Source: Chionoecetes opilio
Taxonomy: Eukaryota; Arthropoda; Malacostraca; Decapoda; Majidae
Direction of reading: 5' to 3'
NCBI GenBank assembly: GCA_016584305.1
Contig: JACEEZ010001126.1
Coordinates: forward strand, 219,390 to 283,389
DNA length: 64,000 bases
Below, in pieces: positions 22,071 to 33,660 of the stretch. Numbering within the stretch: position 1 is the first letter of the stretch; each line of letters opens with the position of its first letter. Both the position numbers and the translations under genes were made by a program. The notes beneath the pieces are model-generated. The model saw nothing but the letters and a program-made list of their open reading frames with translations. It was not told the origin of the DNA and did no database searches.

Positions 22071-24706
22071 TACCGTATTTGCCGGCGCATAAGACGCACC
22101 TCCGCATAAGATGCACCCCTATTTTACAAGGAGGTTTTGAGAGAAAGAAATATATTGGGGTTTTTGAAGGAATTTTTTTTTGTGTAAATTTAGCAAATGT
22201 TATAAAAAAAAAAAAGGATTTGTAGGGGAAAGCAAATGATTTGGAGCATGTACCTAAATACAATATTCACAGTGCAGTGAATGTGAATGAAAAATCATAC
22301 TAGTCAAAATGTAAAGGGAATGACAGGGTAACCAAAATCGGTCATAAATCATAATATATTGCAGGATGCCCCCACGAATTTATATTCTAATATTTTGCTA
22401 CCTATGACATATAGCTTAGATTTAATGTTGTAGGTATGCCTTTGTTGCTTTTCTGCTGTGTTTAGACTTTGTGGAAAATTTGCAGTATAGATATTGGTAT
22501 TATTTTGGTAGTGGGCTTTCAAAAGTCCTAGAACTCTTACCTACATCATCGTGTAGCTTTCTTCATTCTGAGTATTTTGAGCCCCATTTCACATGACGCA
22601 ATTGAATAGTAATGGCATTACACATAGTACCGAAAATCTACCGTTATTTCAGCCAGAAAGTTAAGTTAGGTTAAATCAAATTAGGTTAGGTTAGAGGTGG
22701 GGTTTGGTTTAGTAACAGATGATATAGAGAAAAAACGAAAATTTCCCATAATATGGCAGTAGCAATGCGTAGCAATGTTTGCGGGGCGGACCTGGAGGGG
22801 CAGGTTGCCCCCCCCCCCCCCCCAACACATGTAAACAAACATTGATTTCCAACAAAAACGAGAGCCAGATTAATTCAAAACACATCAAAACTATTCAGGA
22901 GGACTAAGTTTCGGCCTCGAAATCGGTGGTTGTCCAATAACAAAAATTCACGAAGATATTTAGGTAACACTGTAAGGTAACCATCTCTACCTTGTTATTG
23001 TTGTAATTGTTGAAGGGCACCGTTTTCGGGATCGACAATATTTGCCCTGGTTTACACCTATGAATCTATTACAGTCGCGAGGGTTGATTAGTCTTCTTCA
23101 GGAATGTACAGGTGAAGGCTGGTTCACACTCTGAAATCACGGCAGCGTTCCGTCAGCCGTGCCTTGTATTCACACTATTCGTCACGGTTCCGTCATTTTT
23201 GGCAGTTTCTGCTCACCCTCTAAACAGACATGGTGCCTCAGAGGCTATGGTTGAAGAAATTTGCATTAATAGCACTTCTGTTGGATGAAGAAGAGGAGTT
23301 GAACTCTAAAAGACACTGTTTTGGGTACATAAAGTCTTGAGAAAACTACAAATATCAGCACGGCACAGTCTCATTACGTTAAAATATTCTTCCCCAGAAA
23401 CCGTTACGTGACAGGACGGTGATGTATTGGAGCCGTGACGGCGGCGCACCGTTTAGTGTAACACGTCTATTTGTTTGAATGAAGAAATTTAACGGATGTG
23501 AGAGACGGGGCCCTGTCACCATGATTTTTGGGGATTCGGCCTTTTAGGCGGACGGGTGGTGCGGATGGTCTTTTTTGGTGTACCGTGTGGAAAAACTTGT
23601 CCAAGGTACAGTTGCAGCCTTTTTACTAGCACTCTTTCATACAGTTTCCTTAGCCGTAGAGGCACAGGGGTGAGTATTGAGGGGTCAAGGTGGTACAAAG
23701 GCCTATGATGTCTCCTATCCCACCTTGCTTACCACTGTAGCGGCGCTAAAACACACCCGCACATACACACCTGCATCGGCTTAAGCCACCCCCCTGTCTG
23801 GGACCAGGATTAGAGGCCCGAGGGTGACCTGACGCTGCCCTGACTTGTCCCCCGCCGACCACAACTGCAACATCACCAGTAATTCAGTCAGCCACAGGAC
23901 ACACAGAGACACACACGCGCGCACCTCTTGTCCCCACGTTATACAAGGGACTCGCTGTCAAATAAACAACAAAGCCCGACGCCCTTTCTCCATCCTTGTG
24001 TGTATAGACAGACTCCCAAAGATACTACCCCACCCTCTAAACCGCCCCACACTCCTTCATATAAATTTTTAACGCGCTCTTTGTTTCACTATTCCATTTA
24101 TAAACAATACTCATTCCAGTGAAATAACATCACCATTTTTTGCCTCCCTTCTATTATCTCCTTTCCCAAACTGTTGTGTAAACTTGTTTTGGGCCCGAGT
24201 CGAATGGGGGGTTAATTAAGGCGACAATTTCATTTTCGGGATGTTTGTCTTTTCCATGGGTGCAGGGAGGAGTCTGAGCGGTAATGACCCATGGTGGGTG
24301 CGCGGAGGGGGTCGCCGAGTGAAGTATCCCAGGTGAAGCGGCGACCTGAGATATCAGACTTTTTAAACAATGGAGAGCAGCAGCGGGAGGGGGTTGTGTT
24401 TACATCTGACACGGCCATCTTGGCAGCAACAATCGCTATCTTGTTGCCCCAGCTCTTATTTTCTCTTAAACTCCAACCTTTTCTTAGTATTATGAATTAC
24501 TGTTGATAACACGGTTACAAATTTGTGCTCAGTGAACTACTGCTCAACATAGATCACTCCAGACCCCTTTAGTAATACACCACCGGCTGTTCTGCATTCT
24601 CTGCCCGACCTCTCATGCGCTAATATGGCCGCATTAGACGCAGGGTGAACTTTGCATTCCTTTTTAAGGGAAAAAACTGCATCTTATGCGCCGGCAAATA
24701 CGGTAA
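22071..24706. mobile_element. 2.6 kb TIR element, CCGTATTTGCCGGCGCATAAGA ends
   Basis: TACCGTATTTGCCGGCGCAT at the left and ATGCGCCGGCAAATACGGTA at the right are perfect inverted repeats. The left part has a C15 run (about 22809) and a short GGTTAGGTTA stretch. The right part from 23230 on is repeated at the hinge of the large palindrome. No intact transposase; a Harbinger-like piece is nested inside. Confidence 0.82.
23115..23543 (+). mobile_element. Harbinger-like non-autonomous piece
   Basis: AAGGCTGGTTCACAC at the left and GATTCGGCCTT at the right are imperfect inverted ends of the PIF/Harbinger kind. From 23229 it encodes MVPQRLWLKKFALIALLLDE, like the N-terminus of HARBI1-type transposases, then loses frame. 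The DDE domain is absent. Confidence 0.5.
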
Positions 24707-25117
24707 TTATATAATTAATCGAAACAATCCCCCTACGTTAATATATATTGCTCGTAATTAAATTCTGGTGGTGCCTGCGGCTTTATTAGGACCTAATGTA
24801 CATATTTTGGCAAAAAATATATTTTAAATTTATGTTCCAAATATATCCGAAAATGTGCCACATCTTGGAAATATCCGAAAATATGCCAAATCACAGTAAA
24901 TTTTGACTTTATATATACTGTATATATATATATATATATCTGTATTTTGGAACACAACTTCGAGATTTATTTTGAGAGAAAGATGCGCTAGTTCGAAGAA
25001 CAGTCAGATCTAGACTGTTCTTCAGAAGAACAGTCAAGATCTCAAATTGGTATTAAATATACATATGATCAAAACTATACCTAACACACAAAAGTACTCA
25101 CCCTGCTCCATAGTACA

Positions 25118-26700
25118 TCAGAAGTTTTTTCTGTAGTTTGCTCTTTCGTTTGTAGGAGCAGCTACTTTCACGTTGTAGCGTCCGCAATAGTCCCCTATCA
25201 TGTTGGGACTGAATCGTCCTTGGTATCGGGTTTCCATGGTGGCAATGTCCTGGTGGAAACGTTCCCCCTGCTCATCACTGACCGCGCCAAGATTCGTTGG
25301 GAAGAAATCAAGATGTGAATGGAAAAAGTGGATTTTGAGTGACATCCGATCCCCAAGCGCATGGTAACTCTTCAACATGTCATTTACAAGTTCCTCATAA
25401 TTCGATGCTCGAACATTACCTGGTAGTTCTTTATAACACCCAAAAAAGCTCTTCCAAGCAGTTTTTTCCCAGGGCAGTTAGGCTCTTACAAAGCCCATCA
25501 TCATTGAGTAGTTGACGAATTTGAGGGCCATTGAAAACACCTGCCTTTACTTTGGCTTCAGATACAGTGCTTTTCCAAACTTTGCTAACAAATACTGAAA
25601 CCCACACCATTTTGATCCATGGCCTTCACAAAAATTTTCCATTAACCCAAGTTTCAGATGCAATGGAGGTAAGTACACCTTTTCACTATCAACAAGGGTT
25701 TTTGTACATACGTTGAACCTCCCAGGTGAGTCTTTCGGTCGGGGCTGGCCATTCCTTTTTGTTTGTAAATGTTTGCTGTCCGCTCTAGAGCCCCCACAAA
25801 CAAAGAAAACACATGTGCTTAGGGGTAACCTAACGGGGAGTCCCTAGAAGCAAGGAGATTACCTTCAGGTCCCCACACAGATTCCACTGATTTTCTTCAT
25901 ATTTAACAGCAGATAACAAAGTCTTCATTTGTTCATAAGTTTTTACTCATTTCATGGCCATGCGCAATTGGAAAACTCGGAAGCTTATTTCCTTTATGCA
26001 GAAGAACGGCCTTTAGCGTGTTTTTTCCTGAATCTATGAACAGCCGCCACTCACTCTTATCATAAGGTGAGACTCACAAGTTGTTCCATGAGTGTGTCAA
26101 CATCAAAACAGTAACAGAGCTTGTGTTCCATCTTGAAGAAGCTTTAAGTTCTTTATGTCTACGACGAAACGTGGTGATGGAACTCCTTCTTGTAGCAAAT
26201 TCCATTTCCTTTAGACGAAAATCCAAGGACTTCACTTTTCTCCTTGGTAGATTAGGTCCCTAAAGGTCATGTACCTTTCTGACTGATGAATTTGGGCTCT
26301 CTGTTGTCTGCCTTTCTTGAAAGTCTGTATCCATGGGGTTTCCCCTCGTTCGAATCTGATTCACTTATACACTTGCAAATTTGGAAAATTTGGGAACTGG
26401 GAGATCAGGGCCATGTGGCACAGGCCTGATGGCAGAAGGTACGTCAGGATCCCGATTTAGCTTGCGTTTTTACTGAATATCCTTTGATGTTAGTGAGCGG
26501 AGAAGGGAGCAGTCAGTACGTGATCCTTTTGTTCACGCCAAACCATTGGGGATGCCGAATGCCATGCCTGATGGCCGTTTGCCACGCATCCATTCATTCA
26601 AGTGGTTCACACAGGGGTTGCATGCTACGTGAGGGGCCCACTTCTTATCTTGATCAACCTATCGGGACTTGAAGTAATGCAGATAAGCTGCTTTAACATT
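25118..26700 (-). pseudogene. orphan transposon protein, frame-broken
   Basis: Read from 26700 leftward, many conserved blocks appear in order in changing frames: PSAIRPVPHGPDLPVP, YDKSEWRLFIDSGKNTLKAV, LLHKGNKLPS, VKAMDQNGVGFQYL, then in frame LKSYHALGDRMSLKIHFFHS, HLDFFPTNLGAVSDEQGERF, HQDIATMETRYQGRFSPN. I recall this family as extremely common in arthropod and cnidarian repeats, but its enzymatic role is not known to me. At least five frameshifts or stops are present. It lies on the minus strand between the nested 2.6 kb element and the right end of the CACTGG element, so it probably belongs to the latter. Confidence 0.7.
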
Positions 26701-27478
26701 CTTTGTAAGAGGTTTCTTCAGACTCATGGGTAAAAATTCCACATATGTAACAAAAACTGTCCGATGCATTCACACAGTTACGGCCTCCATCACAGCCCGG
26801 TACAAGGTACTATAAAGGTAAACAACTAAAATTAGGACTCCACTAAATCAAACACATCATATCTGCAAAGAAAAAAAAAATGTTTAAACATATGTCAATA
26901 GCTGTATGATCAGTAGTAAAAATGTACTACACAGCCTGCTAACCCTCGCCAATACGCAGCGCGGCACACCCTCCCCTGCTCACTGCACAAACCACACTGA
27001 CTCAAAACACTGCACTGCCCTAAATAGGGTTTGAGAAAGAAAAGATTAAGAGTTTAAAATGAAAACATTGGTGAAAACCCATTTCTGCTGATTTTACCCA
27101 TATTTTTTCATGAATTGCGTCTGGTTCTCAAAAACTGGACGTGATAGAGTTAATTGAACATCAGATTCGAGTTCAGCAGGGTCAATTTACCTAGAATCAG
27201 CTTCATTTAGTCCAGAACCATATCTTCGATTTTTTTTTTGTCGACCAGTGTTATATGTCTAATTTTGCTTCAACATTAAGAGGGACCTAAAATCGAGCCA
27301 ATGCATTGTGCCGCCTACACAGAGTGGCGTAGTAGGTGGAGCTTCTGAGCCCACCAAGGAAACCACAGCCAGTGGTTGTCTTGCCGGTGCAGGGAGGTGT
27401 TGTGTTCCGCGATCCGTCCCTCTTGTGCTCCCTCTCGACTTGCACCGCCGCTCCCTTTGAGCCTCCTGTGTTGTTGAT

Positions 27479-27650
27479 ATGGGCAAGAATAAGGATTTTA
27501 GTGCAGAAACCATTGCCCAGATCATTGCCCTAAACAAATCCGGTATGCAAACAAAGGCAATCTCCGAACAAATTGGCGTGTGTCCAAGGAGTGTCCGATG
27601 CTGGGTTGCCAAGTTCGACCAGGAAGGCGGCCACACAACCCCTACCTCAC
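27479..27650 (+). pseudogene. Tc1/mariner-type HTH N-terminus, left arm
   Basis: Encodes MGKNKDFSAETIAQI, KSGMQTKAISEQIGVCPRSV and CWVAKFDQEG, a helix-turn-helix like the start of Tc1 transposases. The frame leaves the arm at about 27648 and no DDE/DDD domain follows. The start codon is about 273 bp from the restored element end. Confidence 0.75.
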
Positions 27651-27786
27651 AGAACACTCACCAAATATGTCTGGGTTGCTTTCTTTTAATTTCCTTGCTG
27701 TCACACGTGGGTTAGATTCTAATTCACGCTTTACAATAGTCTGGGAACGAGAATCTGTCTTCTAGGGCTTGCCAGGCCTCTTCTTG

Positions 27787-27956
27787 TGGGTAGGGGTTGT
27801 GTGGCCGCCTTCCTGATCGAACTTGGCAACCCAGCATCGGACACTCCTTGGACACACGCCAATTTGTTCGGAGATTGCCTTTGTTTGCATACCGGATTTG
27901 TTTAGGGCAATGATCTGGGCAATGGTTTCTGCACTAAAATCCTTATTCTTGCCCAT
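27787..27956 (-). pseudogene. Tc1/mariner-type HTH N-terminus, right arm
   Basis: Mirror of 27479-27650 with identical residues up to GGHTTPT. It faces the left copy across a ~140-bp unique centre. Start-to-end distance (about 273 bp) is the same as on the left. Confidence 0.75.
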
Positions 27957-28249
27957 ATCAACAACACAGGAGGCTCAAAGGGAGCGGCGGTGCAAGTCGA
28001 GAGGGAGCACAAGAGGGACGGATCGCGGAACACAACACCTCCCTGCACCGGCAAGACAACCACTGACTGTGGTTTCCTTGGTGGGCTCAGAAGCTCCACC
28101 TACTACGCCACTCTGTCTAGGCGGCACAATGCATTGGCTCGATTTTAGGTCCCTCTTAATGTTGATACAAAATTCGACATATAATTAGTCCGCCTCGCCC
28201 TGGGCGGACTAATTTAATGTCGGGCACTGTATGTCTCGGCCGTTACCGA

Positions 28250-28480
28250 ACTTATTTGGTAAATCCCTGCATATACCGGACTGGCAGAAAAAGTTTGTTA
28301 AAGCCGAAATTAATTATATCGAGGTCCATAAAGGCGAAGATTTATTGTACATATATGCATATATATTTTTTTTGGTGTTGAAAATATATATCGTATATGC
28401 CGGTGTATAAGTCAATATTTGAAGCTCCAAAAAATCTCTCCAAAACTAGGAGTCGACTTGTATGCCGAGTTTAGAATATA
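28250..28480. repeat. two transposon end fragments
   Basis: 28250-28355 holds CAGAAAAAGTTTGTTAAAGC and an inverted CTCGATATAA-type end that matches 11258-11370. 28390-28480 has CGTATATGCCGGTGTATAAGTC, another TIR-like end. The partners are missing. Confidence 0.45.
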
Positions 28481-29370
28481 AACCCTTACCACAAAATGGT
28501 TGATAAGTTGAACAGTCTGCGTAACACTCACTGTACGCCACATACCATAACTTTGACGGCCCGCCACAACTATTTCCAACTGAAACTGATGTTTCGTAAT
28601 ACTATTTATTTACTATAAAAGCGCAAATATAGTAGGAACAACTTACCTACAGACGGTATCAAAATAGAAACTATCACCACCATACACCATTTTGAACAGC
28701 CAACGGACTGTAAATGTTGTTAGATTGAAACAATCACCACTACACTATATTTGGAACAACCGTCTGACTGTAAACACTTGCATCAGCTGGTCGACGAGCC
28801 ATTTGCGCCATAATCACCACACGGCCACGGAACTATGGGTCCCTCACACTTGGTAAACAATCACTCACTCACCTGACTTCTTGTGAAGTGGAAGTCAGTC
28901 ACTCACTTACACTGCACTTGGAATTAATTTGCTCACTTTAAAATGGGAAAGAGATGACAGATTTAAGAGGATTGGAGATGACTTGAATGGAGATCAGATG
29001 TAGTTATGGACAGGAGCAAGAGGCAATCTGTCTATCCTGGTCACCCCTAATGGTTCTAGGGAATAGGCCTCAAAGTGTAGCATACCAGACCAACCATCAA
29101 AAGCTACACCTCCAGCAGAGTGCATTATCTGCCACTGTCTGCATCAAGTAGAAGAGGAAAGAAAGGACAATCCTTAAGTGTTCACACATATTTGATATGA
29201 ATCATAGATGCATAGCTTTAGTGGCCTTAAGATGCAGTTGACATTGGTGCTCTCTCTGCAATTTGAAACCTGAGACTAGCTTGATTTATGGAAGATGTTT
29301 TCTGTTTCCCTTGAGTAATATGTTCCTGGGAGGACCTTTATGGACCAGTGACACTCATGCTTCATTACAG
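28481..29370. other. intron, nothing recognised
   Basis: Intron leading to exon 6 with a degenerate internal duplication (AACAATCACCAC occurs near 28669 and 28730). No coding or terminal-repeat signal. Confidence 0.5.
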
Positions 29371-29558
29371 GAGGTGTTGGGGGTGACAAGCGTGGATGAT
29401 GTGGTGGAGCGGCTCAACACACAGGGCAACACCCGGGAGCACCTTCGCCAGCTGCGCTCTGTCACCCTGGAGGAGGTGACGCGGCTCAAACAGGAGAAGG
29501 AGACCATGCACGAGGAGCTGCACCGCGTCAAGTACACCACCACGGAGGACGCTGCAAG
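29371..29558 (+). CDS. ODAD3: ODAD3/CCDC151-like exon 6 of those visible (arm 1)
   Basis: A 188-bp exon after CATTACAG, ending GCAAG|GTGACT, phase 0 to 2. Residues EVLGVTSVDDVVERLNTQGN, REHLRQLRSVTLEEVTRLKQ and EELHRVKYTTTEDAA follow the ODAD3 pattern: a V-T-(D/S)-x-x-x-V-V-x-R turn, then long coiled coil with a V-K-Y-(T/S) break. This is the most diagnostic exon. Its mirror copy at 52735-52921 has lost one G. Confidence 0.88.
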
Positions 29559-30528
29559 GTGACTCCTCAAAACCCATTAATGCCATAAATGCCTATTATA
29601 TTTCTGCTCGTAATCATGCCAAATCTTTACTTCAACTTACCAAAAACTCCTTCATTCATAGAAACTGTCAAAATCCTTCTGAATCAAATTCCTCTCGTGA
29701 CTTCTGGCATCTAGCTAATAACATCCCTACAATTTTTCTTCTTCATCTATCCCTCCTATGCTTCACCCAGATGGCTCCACAGCTGTCCTCATCTATTTCT
29801 AAAGCTGAACTCTTCGCTCAAACCTTTGCTGAAAATTCCACTCTGGTTGATGAAGGGCTTGTTCCTCCTTCTCCTCCACCCTCTGACTATATCATGCCTG
29901 TTATTAAGATCCTTCGCAATGATGTTTTTTTTTGCCTTTTCTGGCCTAGATCCTCGGAAGGCTTACGGTCCTGACGGAGTCCCTCCTATTGTTCTTCAAA
30001 AATTGTGCTTCTTGTGCTTGCACCCTGCCTGGTCAAACTTTTCCGTCTTTCTCTATCTACAATACCCTCCCGAGTTTCGCGCTTGCTTTCTTCCCAAGGC
30101 ATAGCGCGAAACTCGGGTATTGAAAACCATGTAAAAATGCTAATTTAGTCCGGTACGAGGTGTACCTACCGTATTTTACAGCTTATAAGGCTCACTTTTT
30201 CCCCAAAAAATATCCTGAAAATGCCCCAAGCCCTTGTCCACCCAGCAGTGAATGGGTACCGGGTGTTAGCCAAGGGTTTGTGACCCGCCTCCCAGGTGGT
30301 GGCTTCGGCCAATACTACGTAAGAGAGGAAGGAGGAATGAGCTTGAGTTGGGAGTCACCCAGCGGATGCTGTCGTGAAGCCTTTGGTCCGGCGTTCTCCC
30401 ACACACGTAGTATTCTGTTGGAGGGAAGCAAAAGGGGGAAGCAAAACTAGGTGTTTCATTTTCCCCTCCTTCCTCTCTCTGCATCACATTCATACGGGGT
30501 CCCCCCTCACTGAGGGGCCCCCTGCCTC

Positions 30529-30830
30529 TCATTCTCTCATGCGTGCTCTCCAAGAATTCTCCAAGAATTCTTTTACACTTTCAGCCACACGACTGTCACT
30601 CCTCCACTCAGCACATAACCCCAGCAGGTACTCCATCTGCCTATCCACACTCCTGTCTCTCATCTCTCGCCATTCTTCCACTCTGACTTCTCCTACCACT
30701 ACTTCCAACATCTTTGTTCTAGCATACTCATACCGTTCACATTCCAGCATCAAGTACTCCACAGTTTCATCCACTCCTGTCTCACACATCACACACGTCT
30801 TGCTAACACCATTCTTTCATCTGTACATAC
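30529..30830 (-). pseudogene. LINE C-terminal zinc-knuckle remnant
   Basis: Encodes CETGVDETVEYLMLECERYE, with the ET-x-x-(H/Y)-L-x-x-(E)-C-x-x-Y pattern of the C-terminal region that follows the reverse transcriptase in many LINEs. About 85 residues, no RT domain beside it. It lies within the MITE at 30060-31274. Confidence 0.6.
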
Positions 30831-30849
30831 GACTATTTACCTCTTTAGC

Positions 30850-31152
30850 GATACTTGATCTTGATATTGCCGTAAGGTATAAAATCTTTCTCTGCACCGT
30901 TGAGTGGCCTAAGAACACCCACATGCTTCCCATTAACTCTACCTACTATTGTGAGTGCATCGGAGGCCACATGGGGGCGACATGAACCTCTAATCACAAG
31001 CGTCACTATAAATATCCTGCCTGCGCCACCACGGGCGAGGGCCACCATCACAGCCCTCGAGGGAAGCTCCAGGGCCTACTATCCCACCCCTGGAGGTCAC
31101 TGTCTAACGGCACTGTAGGCACACACCACACCAAAAAAAAAAAAAAAAAAAA
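30850..31152 (+). repeat. SINE, 5'-truncated, with poly-A
   Basis: Shares GAGTGGCC(T)AAGA(A/T)CACCCACATGC, GTGAGTGCATCGGAGG and GGCGAGGGCCA blocks with the SINE at 43228-43600, and ends in a 20-base A run at 31133-31152. The polymerase III head is missing. Confidence 0.65.
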
Positions 31153-31274
31153 TGTATGAAGCAATGCGAAACTCGGGAGATAATGCGCGAAAGTCGGGAT
31201 GGTAAGAATTTAGGACTCAGCACGAAACTAGCGGATCGCGAAACTCGCATAGCGTGAAACTCGGGAGGGTACTG

Positions 31275-32040
31275 TACTTCCACCTTTCCTTCTTGCTGGA
31301 AGTTTGCTCACATCCAACCTGTTCCTAAGAAGGGTGACCGTTCTAATCCTTCAACTACCGTCCTATAGCTTTGACTTCCTGCCTTTCTAAAGCTTTTTGA
31401 TCTATACTTAGTAAGAAGATTCTTAAGCATCTATCTGCTCACAATCTTCTATCTGATCATCAGTACGGTTTCCGTAAAGGGCGATCTACTGGCGATCGTC
31501 TAGCTTTCCTAACTGAATCTTGGTCATCCTCCTTTAGGGTTTCGGTGAAACTTTTGCTGTTGCCCTTGACATATCAAAAGCTTTTTGATAGAGTCTGGCA
31601 CAAATCTTTAATTTCCAAACTACCTTCATTCAGTTTTCTATCCTCCTCTCTGTACCTTCATCTTAAGTTTCCCTTTCAAACCGTTCTATTGCAGCTACTG
31701 TAGACGGACATTGTTTCTTCTCCTAAATCTATCAATAGTGGTGTTCCCCAGGGTTCTGTCCTATCACCAACTCTCTTTTCTATTATTCATTAATGATCTT
31801 CTAAATCTAACTCAAAGCCCTATCCACTCCTACGCTGATGATTCTACCCTGCATTTTTCAACGTCGTTTATTAGACGTCCAACTCAACAGGAGCTAAGTG
31901 ATTCACGGAGAGATGCCACCGCGCGCCTAACTTCTGATCTTTCTATAATATCTGATTGGGGCAAAGCAAACCTTGTTTTGTTCAATGCCTCAAAAACCCA
32001 ATTTCTTCACCTATCTACTCGACAAAACCTACCAGATAAC
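31275..32040 (+). pseudogene. LINE reverse transcriptase, frame-broken (arm 1 copy)
   Basis: Blocks QYGFRKGRSTGDRLAFLTES, SGVPQGSVLSPTL, HSYADDSTLHFSTSF and SDLSIISDWGKANLVLFNAS can be read only by changing frame at least four times. The mirror copy at 50051-50807 keeps a single frame over most of it, so much of the damage here is specific to arm 1. Confidence 0.8.
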
Positions 32041-33001
32041 TGTCGTATCTGCAACTGTTGCTTATTGCATATGAACTTTCTTGTGTTTCCTATCTTCTAG
32101 CATAGTCGGGTTCAAGAAACACACTTTCCTTTCTGCCGTTATTATTTCACACATCTTTCTCCTTCTATATTAGACAAAGCTTCATATAAGGCATGCGTCA
32201 CTCCCTGACTGATTCATAATTCACAAACATCCTACCACTTAAACATTCTAACACATTGAAATTGGCTGCGTTACTACCTAAATGAGAGGACTACCTCACC
32301 GAAAACAACTTCTACTTATCTTTAAGAAGCCCATGGTTAGTCAGAGGTATAATGAGTATACGTCTACCTCAGTGTTACATCTTATATAGGGCATACATAT
32401 TTTAAGGTAGTTGGCAATTATCTGTCGTCCTCACTAACTTATTTCCTAAACACGCCTACATAATTTCTATTGGTCTTTTCTTCCTTATTGACACACCTTC
32501 TCATCTCCCATAAGCTTAGTATTTCCAAGCTCCACCTCCTTACACCCTACACAATATTTTAACATTCACCATTGGCTATGTATCTCCTTCCTACACAATT
32601 TAAGGCGTGCTAAACTATTCTTCTCTTGTCATTTAACGAGAGCTACTTTAGACACGCCCACACACTTTCTAATAAACGCCCATACCAGTTATTTCTTTAT
32701 ATATGGGGGGGGGGGGGTCCGGTTATGGTGTGGGTAACGACATCTGTTTTTGCTCTCTATCCCCATGTCCTATGTTTACAACGGTCATATGGTCAATTGC
32801 CTTTCCTTCGCACCTGGTTCTTAAGTCCCTACATCTGGCTTTAGTCGCCCTCCTCTGTTAACATAACAACCTTCCCTTGTCCTTCTCTTATTCTCATTTA
32901 TTTTATTTTCTCTCTCCCATTTATCTCTTCATTTCTTTTCTCCTATCAACTTCTTAATGTCTTCTTACTCGCTCTGCATGTGCAAAAGCGGCTCTGCAAC
33001 A
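32041..33001 (+). mobile_element. putative solo LTR
   Basis: A 961-bp insert splitting the LINE's RT coding sequence between LPDN and YPLFFNDTQL. It begins TGTCGTATCTGC, ends GCTCTGCAACA and is flanked by TAAC on both sides. TG...CA ends with a 4-bp duplication and no ORF fit a solo LTR. Contains a G13 run near 32705. No primer-binding site can be assessed. Confidence 0.6.
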
Positions 33002-33660
33002 TAACTATCCCCTCTTTTTCAATGACACTCAACTATCTCCTTCTTCTACAATGAACATTCTTGGACTTCATTAAAACTTCATTCTTCATTAAAAATCTGA
33101 ACTGGAGATCTCACATCTCATCTCTTGCTAAAACAGCTTCTAAGAAATTAGGTGTCCTGTGGCATCTGCATCCTTTTTTTTCTCCCTCCCAGTTGCTTGC
33201 TCTCTACAGGGGCCTTATCTCCCCATGTATGGAGTATGTCTCACATGTTTGGGGAGGATCCACTCCTACAGCTCTCCTAAACAGGGTTGAGTCAAAAGCT
33301 TTTCGTCTCATCAACTCCCCTCCTCTGACGGACTGTCTTCAATCTTTAAATAACCGCCGGAATGTTGCTTCTCTTGCTATCTTATACCGTTATTTTCATG
33401 CTCACTGCTCTTCTGAACTTGCTAACTGCATGCCTCCCCCCTCCCACGGTCTCGCTGCACAAGACTTTCTACTCATTCTCATCCCTATTCTGTCCATCTT
33501 TCTAATGCAAGAGTTAATCAGTATCTTTTTTCTTTCATCCCTTTCATAGGTAAACTCTGGAACTCTCTTCCTGTTTCTATTTTTCCACCTTCCTACGACT
33601 TAAATCTTTTCAAGAAAAGAGTGGCAAGACACCTCCCGAACTAAATTGGCCCACCCCTCT
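33002..33660 (+). pseudogene. LINE reverse transcriptase C-terminal region
   Basis: Continues the RT frame after the inserted LTR: IKNLNWRSHISSLAKTASKK, GLISPCMEYVSHVWGGST, VESKAFRLINSPPLTDCLQS and RRNVASLAILYRYFHAHCS. Typical thumb/C-terminal region of this LINE lineage, followed by a short 3' UTR and A18. Confidence 0.8.

Larger units (their letters stand above)
21909..27250. mobile_element. CACTA-like element (5.3 kb) with TTA target duplication
   Basis: Starts CACTGGTCGACACC and ends GTCGACCAGTG, flanked on each side by TTA (21906-21908 and 27251-27253). Joining the flanks restores the left arm of the surrounding fold-back element, which proves the insertion boundary. CACTG ends with a 3-bp duplication fit En/Spm-CACTA, but a TTA duplication also fits PIF/Harbinger. 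It contains a 2.6 kb TIR element and the remains of a large orphan transposon protein on the minus strand. Confidence 0.7.
21861..28229. mobile_element. outer Tc1/mariner-type fold-back element, split by a later insertion
   Basis: Ends CAGTGCCCAACATTAAATTA and its inverse (TAATTTAATGTCGGGCACTG), both flanked by TA. The terminal repeats include a perfect inner hairpin, TTAGTCCGCC...GGCGGACTAA. Removing the insert 21909-27250 plus one TTA leaves about 1.02 kb with two ~440-bp inverted arms. Each arm carries the start of the same HTH protein about 273 bp from its end. Confidence 0.8.
30060..31274. mobile_element. MITE, CARTACCCTCCCGAGTTTCGCGC family
   Basis: CAATACCCTCCCGAGTTTCG and GAAACTCGGGAGGGTACTG are inverted ends flanked by TA, and removal restores the LINE sequence. 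It carries passengers: a TACCGTATTTTACAGCTTAT end at 30169, a LINE C-terminus remnant and a SINE with poly-A. GCGAAACTCGGG motifs recur several times near both ends. Confidence 0.8.

Noticed and set aside
21863..22225. 120-residue frame MPNIKLVRPGRGG...
   Set aside because: It simply runs through terminal repeats and the end of the nested TIR element.
22660..22710. GGTTAGGTTA stretch as an arthropod telomere repeat
   Set aside because: Only two to three units and internal to a transposon; no array.
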